64,000 bases of DNA. Source: Chrysaora quinquecirrha (taxonomy: Eukaryota > Cnidaria > Scyphozoa > Semaeostomeae > Pelagiidae). Where the stretch lies: the NCBI GenBank assembly GCA_014526335.1, contig JACTAT010000300.1, forward strand, positions 88,698-152,697, in the 5' to 3' direction. Made by a program: the position numbers and the translations under genes. Below the pieces are notes generated by a model. That model saw nothing but the letters and a program-made list of their open reading frames with translations, did no database searches and was not told where the DNA came from. Positions 35,201 to 44,300 of this stretch are shown here, piece after piece. Numbering within the stretch: position 1 is the stretch's first letter; the number at the start of each line of letters is the position of its first letter.

Positions 35201-37919
35201 CTTTTAAGAACCTCCACCTTGATTATCCTATACACCTCATTACATAAAAGGCTTAAAAGGCTGTGTTCACAAACATGGCTTTTTGTTTGCTGGTTTTTAC
35301 TGTATTTCTGATTTGCTTTGGTAAATAATTACTTGTCTTCTATTCCTCCAGGTTGTGAGCAAACTGATGTTGGTATGTGTCACTTTCTCTAACTGTATAC
35401 AGGTATGTTGAAAGTTCTGTCACCCCAAATTTAGGTTTCACTCTCAAAATTTTCTCCAATCATGAAAATAGAGACGTTCCTTACATTATGACACCAATAG
35501 AGATAGAACACGTACTTTTAAAGAGAGAGATTTGCCCAGTACAATGATTCAGCAGTACCTTTATACCGATATTTTTCCCTTCCTTTTTCCCCGGGAAGAG
35601 AGTCTGAGAAAAGGGACACAATTTGAAATAGAGAAAATGAGAGCCGAACTAGGAAGACAATCCTTGCAATTCAGAGGTCCCATAATATGGGATCCATTAA
35701 ACAAAGAACTAAAGAAGCAAACAAGTAGAGAAACTTTTAAACGTCAATTAAGATTAAACATGAAAGCATTAAATAAATTGCCTTTCAGAAGAGAGACAAC
35801 TCTTAACACAAACAAGGATTGCTACTGATGATAACTACTATAAACCTTTTATTACGCCAATATATACATTCAATTTTGGACAACCCGAAATCAGTTGAGA
35901 GTAAATTCTAAAATTTACTTTCACTTGTAATACAAATCTGTAATTAGCTTTCTCAATTTAGGTCTATCGTTTCTTAATCTATTTTTTAAAGGGCCACATC
36001 ACCTTTTTGGCTGCCAAAATTTGACCTTCGTGAAATAAATTATGTTTCTATGTAGGTCTCTACGACTGATGAATTTGTTGATAGCGTTTGTATTTTAAGT
36101 GTCTTTTCTTGCCTTTCTTACAGCGGTATGTCTCTAGCAGTGAAGTCAATGGCAGCAATGATCCTTCTTCTGTTCAAAGCATGACTGGTAAGAAATCGCA
36201 AGAAACAGAGAGAAATCAATCTAAGGTAATTTGTGCTTTCTGCTGTCTCTTTTTCATGTATTTTCATTGCTCTGCCCTAGACAGCAGTTGTTCTTGATTC
36301 AGTACTTGATATTGTTTATTAGACCATTTTTGTAGGAACAGCAGTGTTGTTTTTCCTGCTAGCCCTTACTTGAATTAAAATTTTGCGTTGATTCATCTGT
36401 TCCATACGTAACAACCTTCACTTAATAAAACATGTAATATAACAAAAAGCTGTTGGAATCTATCGACATCAGACAGTTCTATATAGACAGAAAGAGTTCG
36501 CTTTATCACTTGGACTTTTCCGTTAGTCTTCCCGTTGTATCCCGCCAGCTGATTAGTGTTTAAAACACAATGCCAATTCGGCTTCCTTACTGATACATGC
36601 ATTTCGATCTGCATTTGGGTATAAATTCAGCCTTATTCAATATAATACTTTTCTTATTGAATCATTCATTAAGAATTTTCCCTTTCAAAATTTATTGTGA
36701 ATGGTTGCAAAAGCCTGCGTCTGCGTGTACACAGCAAAGTCCTCTTAATAAAAACCTTTTGTACATCCTCTGCAAGTAACAGCAACAATTTGTAATTTTC
36801 GGATTTAACATGGAAACATGAACCTCGTCGAGGATTTTAGTGGTTATATCTTTATTATCTCTCTTATATTTGACTCTTTTTGGTTCAGCCATTGTTCAGC
36901 TATTCAAAAAATTTAAAATTTAGAAAATAAAATTTTAATGTTTTGAACGATTGTTGGTCTTTTAAGACGGTTTGAAAGTGCCAGATCTTAATTTCGAATA
37001 TATAAAAAGGAAATAAGTCATTGATGATAGCCCTAAAGCCCTAACAGTAGCTATGATGCACCTACTGATGTCGTCATTGAAAATCTAAAGTGGCCAACTA
37101 TAGCCGATATTATTAAACGAGAGACTGCGACCATGGTTTACAAATCCTTGAATGGTCTCGCATCTACGTATCTTTCTGACATTTTTCTTCACGGGACACC
37201 GTTAAATTGAGAAACTCAGAGACTGATTAACGTGTCCCTCTTTTTAAGACGGCTTATGGGCAGAAATCATTTTCATATCGAGGTGCACATCTTTGGAACA
37301 GCCTTAAACCTGAGGCTAAGCAAGCACCCTCTTTATATACTTTCAAACAACCGACTTTAATTTTAATTGAAATATATTGTGCTTTTTTATTTAAAATTTA
37401 GTTTTTTATTTATATTCTAATTAAACTTAGGTAGTTATTTTAAATTGTAAATTTTTTTCATGCCCCCCTGCAAAGCAGCTTTAGCTGACGAGGTTACATT
37501 GTTTAAAGAATATAAAATAAATAATATTAAATAAATAATAATAATAAATAAAACCCTTACAGTAAGAAATCATATCATCTTATGTTTCTTTGCAGTCTTT
37601 CAAGCATATTAGTGACATGATGAGTAGCGAAGATTTCAAAAACACAATTGCAAATTTTGACACAAACTTCTCTCGTCTGCTCATTGAATTATTGGACAAG
37701 CTAAGCATTTACTCCACAACTGATTGTGAACATCAGATGATGAATATGGTCTCGAGGCTTGATCATAATGGCTTCTACTCTGAAAAACAGCGGAAATTAC
37801 TTGCAACAAAAGGTATTTTTTATTTGTTATTAATAACTTATGCATTCCATTGGTTAGAGCCACTTAATGCATTGAAACATGCAAAATTTCACATTGATAG
37901 GAACTCCTATTGTTGGTGA
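10436..37919 (+). CDS. TUBGCP2: Gamma-tubulin complex component 2 (GCP2), 28 exons recognised
   Basis: GCP2 pairs with GCP3 in the gamma-tubulin small complex that nucleates microtubules at centrosomes. Exons: 10436-10488, 10749-10824, 11439-11588, 13131-13289, 15260-15356, 15813-15904, 16851-16925, 17043-17124, 18570-18647, 19412-19479, 20474-20566, 22099-22160, 23162-23204, 23454-23529, 24490-24550, 25112-25169, 26266-26320, 26411-26468, 27154-27246, 29097-29188, 29639-29726, 30590-30625, 31090-31154, 32087-32140, 33344-33402, 35352-35402, 36124-36225, 37596-37919. The translation starts MSEFTIHHHASELLKLLR and includes GRIP-domain landmarks such as ILRTGKYLNVIRQC, HYFLLDQGDFF, SGLEAF and KLSIYSTTDCEH. 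Splice phases agree except where about 15, 25, 23 and 52 conserved residues are missing (19480-20473, 29727-30589, 31155-32086, 33403-35351). The last exon may instead splice at 37812. The family call is very secure; completeness is not. Confidence 0.9.
15915..16380. repeat. (AACT)n tetranucleotide microsatellite
   Basis: Several hundred bases of nearly perfect AACT/CTAA repeats just after the GCP2 exon ending at 15904, with scattered point changes and decay at the right end. It lies within an intron. Confidence 0.9.
17299..17734. mobile_element. MITE with AGGCCCTGTTCACACGATAC ends
   Basis: The left end AGGCCCTGTTCACACGATAC (extending to ccggattc) is inverted at 17706-17734. The 436-base element has no coding capacity and lies in the GCP2 intron after the exon ending at 17124. 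The internal sequence keeps partial inverted symmetry ('gcatcggattgc' words). Target duplication is not clear. Confidence 0.65.
18014..18433. mobile_element. MITE with AGGGCCTGTTCATATGAGGT ends
   Basis: Both ends carry AGGGCCTGTTCATATGAGGT followed by 'gggatatccca' in inverted orientation. The interior repeats 'gtgggat' and 'ggtgagatctcacc' words. A piece of related sequence occurs near 8340-8460. It is a non-autonomous DNA transposon by structure, 420 bases long, inside a GCP2 intron. Confidence 0.65.
18672..19170. mobile_element. Fold-back element with a second MITE nested inside
   Basis: The outer arms ('gaggcttctgcaaatgatgg' and 'aaggaaattattctcggag') are related to the arms of the element at 27985-28195. 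Between them lies a block of about 320 bases with repeated 'actcga' and 'attcga' words in both orientations, resembling a nested MITE. Boundaries are approximate. Confidence 0.4.
20160..20365. repeat. (ATG)n trinucleotide microsatellite
   Basis: A run of GAT/ATG triplets with interspersed variants inside a GCP2 intron; a shorter related tract lies at 19927-19985. Methionine- or isoleucine-rich ORFs here are artefacts. The intron is the one in which a short conserved GCP2 segment is missing. Confidence 0.9.
20597..20766 (-). mobile_element. tRNA-derived SINE, copy 1
   Basis: Read on the minus strand, it starts GGTGCTGTGGCGTCGTGGTG (A-box TGGCGTCGTGG) and has a B-box (GGGCTCGAGCCC region, read GGTCAGGGCTCGAGCCC). 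A copy of high identity is at 45718-45898, proving it is dispersed. The remainder, up to 'aacaccatttcacc', is a conserved body. It lies in antisense orientation in a GCP2 intron. Confidence 0.65.
21296..21570. mobile_element. MITE of the CTGGCCAAACGATCAA family, copy 1
   Basis: The left end GGCCCTGGCCAAACGATCAA is inverted at about 21550-21570 (TTGATCGTTTAGCGAGGGC with changes). It is the most diverged of four copies in the window (also 31445-31886, 57213-57682 and 58038-58322). Internal 'ttgcttgacaagcaga' words are palindromic. It is non-coding and intronic. Confidence 0.55.
23735..23785. repeat. (ACTC)n microsatellite
   Basis: About nine CACT units inside the GCP2 intron following the exon that ends near 23529. 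Confidence 0.8.
24085..24410. repeat. ATA/ATC and CAC-rich low-complexity tract
   Basis: ATAATA and ATCATC runs followed by a CCACCA/ACCACC tract. The His-, Ile- and Thr-rich frame here reflects the triplet period and is not considered coding. It ends about 80 bases before a GCP2 exon (24490). Confidence 0.75.
24551..25111 (+). other. U12-type AT-AC intron of TUBGCP2
   Basis: The exon before it ends EDYND plus two bases; the intron starts ATATCCTTT, an exact match to the minor-spliceosome 5' consensus. It ends 'gattcctttacttgacaaac|ATATTGG': TTCCTTTAC resembles the U12 branch site TTCCTTAAC and lies about 10-15 bases before the terminal AC. Joining gives I-Y-W-D-Q-H-Y-T-I-V, which matches the conserved GCP2 segment YWDQRYTIV. 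No GT-AG alternative keeps the frame. Confidence 0.8.
24605..24840. repeat. Probable DNA-transposon fragment
   Basis: The sequence 'ttaacggaagcctctaaacaacggacac ... tctctttaacggacatt' has the recurrent 'ttaacggacac' words typical of a dispersed repeat. It gives a 74-codon ORF, but this does not match the missing GCP2 residues and lies inside the U12 intron. Confidence 0.3.
25265..26240. repeat. (TTTAC)n pentanucleotide array with decayed flanks
   Basis: The core at 25590-25705 is perfect CTTTA; the flanks to about 26240 are mutated versions. The plus (coding) strand is almost entirely pyrimidine plus A. It fills the intron between the GCP2 exons at 25112-25169 and 26266-26320, with the next acceptor embedded in its pyrimidine-rich end. 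Leu/Phe/Tyr-rich ORFs here are artefacts. Confidence 0.9.
27985..28195. mobile_element. Fold-back MITE
   Basis: The left arm 'cgcttccgctaaagatggcc' is inverted as 'ggccgccatcttttgcggaa', and 'ggaattctgggaataacttcc' is inverted as 'taaggaaattattcccttcg'. Arms are roughly 90 bases with a short loop near 28085. Related to the outer arms at 18672-19170. It is intronic and non-coding. Confidence 0.55.
28441..28658. mobile_element. Inverted-repeat element with 'cagacgaaaaaagctttt' motif
   Basis: ATTGCGAGCAATAGCGGAAA at the left is inverted as 'tgctattgctcgcaat' at the right. The right half contains 'gtcagacgaaaaaagctttt', shared with copies at about 38280-38345 and 59350-59415. See the finding on promoter-like motifs. 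Confidence 0.5.
29189..29638 (+). other. U12-type GT-AG intron of TUBGCP2
   Basis: The donor after ...EMRKNAD plus G is GTATCCTTT, the exact U12 5' consensus for GT-AG minor introns. The acceptor is 'gccttctgag|ATATTG', with TTTCTTTAAT (a U12-branch-like word) about 12-15 bases upstream. The join gives NADDIVHSRLEALLELALR, in register with the conserved GCP2 sequence. A TA dinucleotide run lies at 29403-29420. It is the second minor-type intron in this gene. Confidence 0.7.
29955..30345 (-). mobile_element. tRNA-derived SINE
   Basis: On the minus strand the head reads GTAGTGGTTAGCACTTGCGC (A-box) with GTGGTTCAAATCC (B-box) about 40 bases on. The body continues to about 29955. It sits in the intron where a conserved GCP2 exon is missing. 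Confidence 0.5.
31445..31886. mobile_element. MITE of the CTGGCCAAACGATCAA family, copy 2
   Basis: Terminal inverted repeats AGGCCCTGGCCAAACGATCA (continuing to aacattgttggtcc) at both ends, nearly perfect. Internal 'gcttgtcaagcaa' palindromes recur. It is 442 bases long and in the GCP2 intron that lacks a conserved exon. Confidence 0.75.
32351..32661. mobile_element. MITE-like element with ACACGTTTTTTTTATAAG ends
   Basis: The left end 'acacgttttttttataagaaag' minus its last bases is inverted at the right ('ctttctttaaaaaaaaacgtgt'). Internal 'aactttctta' words are inverted too. Same end family as 65-987 and 61046-61690. Confidence 0.5.
34065..34265. repeat. Near-perfect 201-base inverted repeat (long hairpin)
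   Basis: The left arm begins AATACAGTAAGGCAGAAACA and the right arm is its reverse complement, ending at 34265. Arms are about 95 bases with only a few differences and a loop of about 10 bases around 34160-34172. The arms contain the inner palindrome GCCCTGCCAAGCAGGGC. It lies in the intron before GCP2 exon 35352. A transcript would fold into a long double-stranded hairpin. Confidence 0.85.
34719..34990 (+). mobile_element. tRNA-derived SINE with conserved tail
   Basis: A tRNA-like head GGTTGGCCGGGTGGTCAAGG (A-box) is followed by B-box GTGGGTTCGAATC. The body contains 'gatcggtaaatgagtaccc', a word also seen inverted near 6615-6630, and the tail ends 'caaataaatattgcttgcttg'. A truncated second tail follows to about 35045. 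The head is preceded by a partial duplicate 'gtggccgagtgg'. It is a SINE rather than a functional tRNA because the anticodon arm does not fold cleanly. Confidence 0.6.
35430..35828 (+). pseudogene. Non-LTR retrotransposon ORF2 C-terminal fragment
   Basis: The open frame from 35532 to 35828 contains LQFRGPIIWDPLNKELKKQT and SRETFKRQLR, a pattern (YRG..LWN.LP.el...s...FK..lk) characteristic of the C-terminal end of CR1/Jockey/L2-like reverse transcriptase proteins. The upstream part (35430-35530) continues the similarity in another frame. It is truncated and intronic, between GCP2 exons 35352 and 36124. Confidence 0.6.
36440..36650. repeat. Partial copy of promoter-like dispersed repeat
   Basis: Contains 'agacagaaagagttcgctt', 'gctgattagtgtttaaaaca' and 'gggtataaattcagcc', matching the order in 38105-38370. 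The right half with the 'cagacgaaaaaagctt' motif is missing. Confidence 0.5.
37105..37560 (+). pseudogene. Degenerate non-LTR retrotransposon 3' end
   Basis: In shifting frames the sequence encodes MVYKSLNGLASTYLSDIF and then SFSYRGAHLWNSLKPEAKQA, the same reverse-transcriptase C-terminal pattern as at 35430-35828, broken by stops and frameshifts. A 3' segment with 'gacgaggttacattgttt' follows, and the copy ends in an A-rich (taaataaata)n tail at about 37500-37556, as LINEs do. It ends 40 bases before the last recognised GCP2 exon. Confidence 0.6.
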
Positions 37920-37935
37920 TGTACACTATTATTTC

Positions 37936-37941
37936 AATAAA
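37936..37941 (+). promoter_or_regulatory. Candidate poly(A) signal AATAAA for TUBGCP2
   Basis: AATAAA lies 17 bases after the TGA that ends the last open frame (37917-37919). If transcripts instead splice at 37812, it would fall within a further exon, so its role is uncertain. Confidence 0.3.
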
Positions 37942-38104
37942 GAACTCACCGACCCTCAAACATGCTTCTGCCATAGGACAACATTTATTAGATCACCCAG
38001 AGTGTGCGGAAAATTACAACGAAGATTGTTTTCGAATAATTGGCAGGGCTAGATCCTCATTTCATTTCAGCGTTTTGGAATCTGTTCACATCAAAACAAA
38101 AAAG

Positions 38105-38370
38105 CCGGTTCTGTGTAGACAGAAAGAGTTCGTTTTCTCACTTGGACTCTTAACTAATATTCGTTGTTCTTCCCGCCTAAAGCTGATTGGTGTCTACAAC
38201 ACAATACCAACTCAGCTTTTCTTTCTGATTGGTGCATTTCGAGCCGCATCTGCGTATAAATTCCGCCTTAGTCTATTGTTTCGGTCTGTTTCTGACGTTC
38301 TTACTCCGAAGAGTGTCAGACGAAAAAAGCTTTTAATATGCCCGAAAATGTTTCCGCTGTTTATCGCAAC
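38105..38370. repeat. Dispersed repeat with CCAAT/TATA-like motifs
   Basis: In order: 'gctgattggtgtctacaaca', 'ctgattggtgcatttcga', 'gcgtataaattccgcc', 'tcggtctgtttctgacgttc' and 'gtgtcagacgaaaaaagctt'. Related partial or full copies occur at about 12815-12965, 28441-28658, 36440-36650 and 59348-59420. No ORF. Confidence 0.55.
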
Positions 38371-38719
38371 AATAGAGAACTATGCTCGGAATAAGTGCTC
38401 AGTTTCTTAGAGGTTTCGTAAATTTTTCTTAATACCAAAACGCTAAAGAGCTTCTTTGTAAATCGAAAAAAAAAACAGGTTGAATAAAACACATGCTTTT
38501 CATCACAACACATCTCATACAAGGAAAAGTTTGCGAACGCCCAGTCCAGAAAAGTTTTCAACCTTTCGTCGCGTCAGACAAATATACACCAAGCTGCGAG
38601 CCTTCCTCGCTTAACAATCAAAACAGGCGTGACTTGAGCCGTTTCATTAGTTACTCTATTGTTTCCTGGGTGTTGCATGAGATTTTCTCTCGAACGTGTG
38701 GCCGTAACTTTTTCCGATC

Positions 38720-38965
38720 TGCGCTAACGCCGAAGGTAAAAAAAATAACGCAATCTCTTATTTTGAGGGTGGTAAAGGGTATGTCGGGAAACGTGATTGA
38801 CCGTATTTTTTTATCGCGAAACGTGAGAGAGGGCGGCAAAAGGTCTTCGTGAAACGTGAATGACCATATTTTCTAATCGGGAAACGTGAAACGCCGTTTC
38901 TTTTTAATGTGAAGCGTGAATGGCAAACATTTTTATCCCCGTGATTCGTGATCCTGCCCCCCCCC
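38720..38965. repeat. Degenerate tandem repeat 'gaaacgtga'
   Basis: Imperfect units of roughly 45 bases with 'cgggaaacgtgaatgaccgta' (minus one base) recur four to five times, ending in a poly-C run near 38956. Bases 38965-39600 hold nothing I can support. Confidence 0.55.
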
Positions 38966-39601
38966 CCGCTTTACCACCCGCTATTTTGAAACGTGGCAAA
39001 AATTGCCACAGTCAATGCCGCAGAAGTTTCGGAAGTTTAAGGGTAATTAGTAGTGCGGTTTATTTTATTCTTCTTTCTTGTCAGGGGTTTGTTTCTTAAA
39101 TAAGAAACGCGTTTGTTAAATAAGAGCGCACGCAAGAAGTTTCTTTAGTTTCTATAAAAGGCATTCTGTTGTGGATACGAGAGTTCCTATTTGTTATGGC
39201 GTGAGAAGATACACGTGACACGTCATGCGATCTGATACGTTCCTCGTTGTTACGTCATACGAACGTTTGAAAGTAGTAGGCCTACAAGAAAGTAATAAAT
39301 TAATAAAATAAACACTAATTTTTCCATCAAAGTTAAGAATCCTTTGAAGAAACCGTTCCTCTTCACCTTTAAACACGGTCCTTACATCCAGCAAGCACCT
39401 TAGAGGTCACTTAACTTTGCGTCATAAAATCCTACGTCATAAATAAAGGTTTTTGTTAAACTTCATAACTCATTGATTTCTTAATCAAACTCAATTTAGC
39501 TGAAAGAAAATTCACTGTATATCCTGTAGGTGTTTGTATAACATTATACTTTAGAACTCGATGCCTAAACCTCTTAATTGTACCTCATAATTACGTCGAC
39601 C

Positions 39602-39922
39602 TAGGCCTAGTTTAGACAGCGCATTATGGGCGCAGCGAATTAAATTATTGCCTAAAAATCTGTCTAAGTGACAATTTCATTCGCTCATAATGCGCTGTAT
39701 AAACCAACCACTTTTTGAAGCGACTTAAATTATTAAATGCGCTCATAATGCGCTGCTCCAAGCGAATTACAAGCGAATTATATCTTTTCCTTTAATGCGC
39801 TCTGAATTAAATTCGCTGTCTTAATCCATCATGTAGTTTAGAGCGCTCTAACAGTGCATCATTCGTGATGCAAGCTGAATTTAATTCGCCGCGCCCATAA
39901 TGCGCTATCTAAACTAGGCCTA
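39602..39922. mobile_element. MITE with TAGGCCTAGTTTAGACAGCG ends
   Basis: The left end TAGGCCTAGTTTAGACAGCG (continuing cattatgggcgc) is inverted at the right with two or three changes. Internal 'gcgctcataatgcgct' and 'gcgaatta' words repeat in both orientations. It is 321 bases long and intergenic. Confidence 0.7.
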
Positions 39923-40329
39923 AGTTGTTTATCTATCTGTCCATGACTTCCAGAAGCTACTAAAAATTCATTTCTGTGGTACAAATTGTGATTTCTGTTG
40001 AAAAATAAGTCGACCCTGAACTTAAGTCAGAAACAAAGCAGAGCTACAGGTAAAAGAGAAAAACGATACAGGAAAAGCTAAAACGTGAGATAATAAAGCC
40101 ACAGTAAGCTTCTATATGCTTCATGCTTAGCAGACTCTGAAGGTGCTTTGTGTAAAGTTTCCTGGGTTTAGCATATTTGTGTCGCTATACATGAAAGTTC
40201 CTTGTAGTCCTTCGCTGAATTGTTGACTTTTGTTGACATATTTCCCGACTTTTTACAATAGTAAACTCCAAGACCGGCGATAGTCGCTTGAATAAGATGC
40301 TGCACATAGAGAACATTGCCTACTTATGC

Positions 40330-40730
40330 TTCAGCGATACCCCGCTTACACAGATATGCTTTCAAATGAAAACATGTTTTTTTGCGTTTTCAACTCCCAT
40401 CTACACGACACCGGTAAATCTGCGACTGAAAACGCGAACATTTCCAACAGCTTCCACAGTGGATTCTTTTGAAAGCGCGACTTTTTAAAAACGCAATTAT
40501 TCCGTGTAGACACTAAAACGCCAACATAGGAAAACGATGCAGCAACAACAATAACGAATTGGGATTGAATTTCAAAATTCAAAGTTCAGGAAACGTGACA
40601 TCATCGTTTCCGTGTGGACAGCGAAAACTTTCTGAAAACCCTCGTGTAGACGCAAAACGTTTGATACCTTTTCACTTACATGAAAACGCAACTTTTTGAA
40701 AACGTATCCCTGTAGACGGGGCCTTAAAAC
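40330..40730. mobile_element. Diverged MITE-like element
   Basis: The left part ('gataccccgcttacacag', 'gaaaacatg', 'ctacacgaca') is echoed inverted at the right ('tgaaaacgcaac', 'gtgtagac', 'ctgtagacggggcc'). Many 'gaaaacgc' words occur in both orientations. Boundaries are approximate. Bases 40730-41300 show no supported feature. Confidence 0.35.
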
Positions 40731-41303
40731 TAAGTGCCTGAGTAGTTAATTCACAGCTGCTTTAGTAGATGCTCGAAAAGTTTCACGATTAGGTAATTGG
40801 CAGTGAAAATAACTGATGATTCCTTTAAAAATTTCACTTGAATTACATGAAACTGAATCATTAATTGAATAAGCTTAAATAAAAATCGCCATGGTTTATC
40901 ATGTTAAGGATCATTTAAATTAGAAATGATGCCTTGAATCAAGTTACTATCAAGACTATGTCTATTGCTATGTGATTCCAGAAAACTTCATCGATCTAAG
41001 ATCTTCATCATAATTCTTTTTCTCTTACTTCTTTCATTCCAATTACTTCAATCTAAAAGAACCAAAATGTCAATATTTATTTTATTTCCTTTTTGCATAC
41101 TTTTCTTTATAATTCGACGCAATATCCTAAGATACATGGTGTACAATTAAACAACACAACAAAACAAAATTTAAAGCTAAATTACTGATTCTCATTATTA
41201 CAATTTGAAGTATGATGGGCATTAAATAGGTAGAGAAATCTGTCACAATTTCTTCAGTCAAAACTTCTTGGAGAAAAATCTTTACTAATGCATAACTATT
41301 TTA

Positions 41304-44300
41304 TTAAATATTAAACTTTAAAAACGTACTACTGTTTTCGCAGTATATTCCACTGAATTGAGATGTACATTCACAATGGAATCCAGTTTCTTTGTCCACG
41401 CAACTTGCACCATTTTGGCAATGGACCGACGTATGAGAACAACGTATAAGTGCTAAAATTTAAATGAATTAAAATAAATTGCTTGATGCATTTATTCTAA
41501 GGCAAAGATCACATAAATTACTTTTTATAGCAAATTGAAGACATTAAACTTAATATTCAACATCATAACAAAACAGCAGAGAAGAGTGGAAACCTGTGCG
41601 TTACAGAAGATCTTATAGTACGATAACTACCTGTTTCACAGTGTTTCCCAATATAGGGTGGAGGGCAGTTGCATTTGTAACCATTTAGCAGATCTTCGCA
41701 TGTTCCTCTGTTGCAGTCAACACCAACACAGTCATCAATATCTGTTTAAAGGAAACCCATAATTACCAATATCAAACTTAAACACACATAGACAATAATA
41801 CCTACCCTTTTAATAAGCAAAACTGAGCAATAATAAATTTTTCTAATTGTCTCGCCTTATGCTCTTGTCGATCTATAAAGCCTGGTTCCCATAAGATCGT
41901 AAGAGCGTCGGGGGGCGTCGGGGAAAGTCTGCTTAGGTCTCACGATTTTAATGGGATCGCTTCATTCCGATCATTACGACTGCGCCGACTGTGAATCGGA
42001 AGGATCGGAAGAGTTGAAATGAGTTCAACTTTCCGATCATTGCGACTGTCCCAATCAATGAAAAACTTTATGAAAACATGGATCGCAGACGATCGGCGAT
42101 CATTGCAGACTATCCTATTGTTTAAATGTAATCATGCGAGTCTAATTATCAAATTGATTGACAGCTGCCATTATTCTGACTCGAAGAACTGCGCCATGAA
42201 GGCTGAATCGCAACATGATCGCAGACCAGGGAGCGCCATGTCGCAGACAGTCACCGATGTATGGAAGATGGAAGAAGGGATCGGTGACGATCACAGACGG
42301 TCGCCGATCTCTCTACGATTTTATAGAAACCAGGTTTAATCCGACATGCACATATGAAAAAGCCAATTATGGTGGTGCAGATTCCAGCATGTTTTCAAGG
42401 ATTTGGAAGACAAACATCAACATCTATCAAAGTAATACCTGACTTACCTGTCCTTTCGGCATTCGTCAAATTGTAAGCTTCATTTTCTAAGTGGCTTATC
42501 TTCAAAACGTAACATGTGTGGTGCAAAGTTTAATGTATCATTGTACAGTTATCCGTTTTATCTAATTCCTTTCGCGTTTAATATTTACTTATTCATCGAT
42601 TTAGCTTGTAATTTCTTATGTTGTAAATTTTCATCATCAACGCTATACAATGCGTTGTACCCATGCAAAACAACTCGCCATATTATCCACCCACCTTTCT
42701 ATCACAAATATCTTTCCCGGCAATGTGCTGTATGACGTCTCGCTGTGTTTTTTTAATTAGACAGCGTAATTTTAACCATGTTTGTAAATTCCAAAATGCT
42801 CTCTGCGTGGCACGAGGTGATGGCAAGATTTTTTTGCAATGGCGCAAAGCATTGAAGCGTTTTGATCATGAAAAGTAAATAGAAGAGCAATTGGAATAAC
42901 ATAGAAATTGCCAGTCTTCTGAAGCAGGTTTTCTTGCCACTTGGCTGATTTTTCAGGGTTCAGCGGAGTACATATTCTATTGTTTTATATTTCTTTGCAT
43001 TGTTTATTCTAACAATAGTCTTGTTCAGACAACAGCAAAATGTAGCTTATTTAATTCTTACAGATGCACATTTTACTGTTGTTGTACTGTTTTTTAAATG
43101 GCCTATGCGTTTGCCATTCGCTCAGTCAACTTACCCGGACATGGAAAGTTGTGCACTTTGCTGCAGTGTAAACATTCGTATCCCGGGCATACACAAGTAT
43201 CCATGCAAAGGTATTCCTTGCCACAGGGGTTGTTCCTGTTGCAGTTAAATCCAAGCTAAAAAAAAACATTAAAACCATGCAAACTGAAGACTCTCGCAAG
43301 GCCGCTCTTGCACTTTGATGACATTAAAAACCTTCAGTCGAATTCACTGCAGGTCCTGATATTCGACAACTGCTGTGTAAGGTAAGAAAGGTTGAATTTG
43401 AAGATAGATTTCTGCATTATTGGTGTCAACTAAATGTCTAAAAGATGGAAAATACGTAGCCATATTGTTTTGTGGATCTAACCACGCAGAGGGCAAGGCT
43501 TGAGGTCCAGGTACAGTACGCTAAAGGGACAGTCCTGTGAAAACGCTTGACTTAAAACGGTGGCCACCAGCCATTTTACAAAAACCATGTTGACAAAAAT
43601 TTCTAGAGTATTTGAAGGGACTACTTCATAGCTTTCGGTCGTTTCTTGACCAAAATAACAAGTAAATCGTTCACTTTTTCTTTAAATTGAACGTTAATGA
43701 AACATTTTCCCGCAAAAGACAAGTGCAGGGAAGCTCGTGGGGGGGGGGGGGCTCCCGTGGTGAAGATACCTGACAATTTTCTGACGTCTGTGCTTGCTCT
43801 AATTTTAGCTTCACTATAATCTTTAGAACGAGAAGCTACCGTGGCGAAAATATAAGTTGTTCAAAATTTTTGTGCCTGCTGCGACGAACAGCACTTGTCT
43901 TCGTGTACGTAAAAAGCTCGTCAGTAACAATGTCTTGAAAGAATTTTTTTCCTTTCAATACTTGAATTCTTGCGTGGTAGAGTTTTTATGCATCAAAAAG
44001 TGGAATGCAAAACGAGACCCACCCGCTTATAATGTGGACATCGACAAGGTACAGACCATTAATTATTGGTACTGAAAAGCAGAATATGAGACTAATAAAG
44101 CTTAGGCCATACTATTGCCCAAAAAAAAATCGCTACGAACATCTTCGATGCAATATTAGCACTATTCCAGTCTCAAATAAAGTGAGGCATATGGGCAGCA
44201 CATACGGTCCAAATTAAACCGCCAGGTCTCCGAAATAACGACCGAAATTGAAAATGTTGTCCCACCATGTTGACAAGACATAGTAGCAAACCGTACCACA

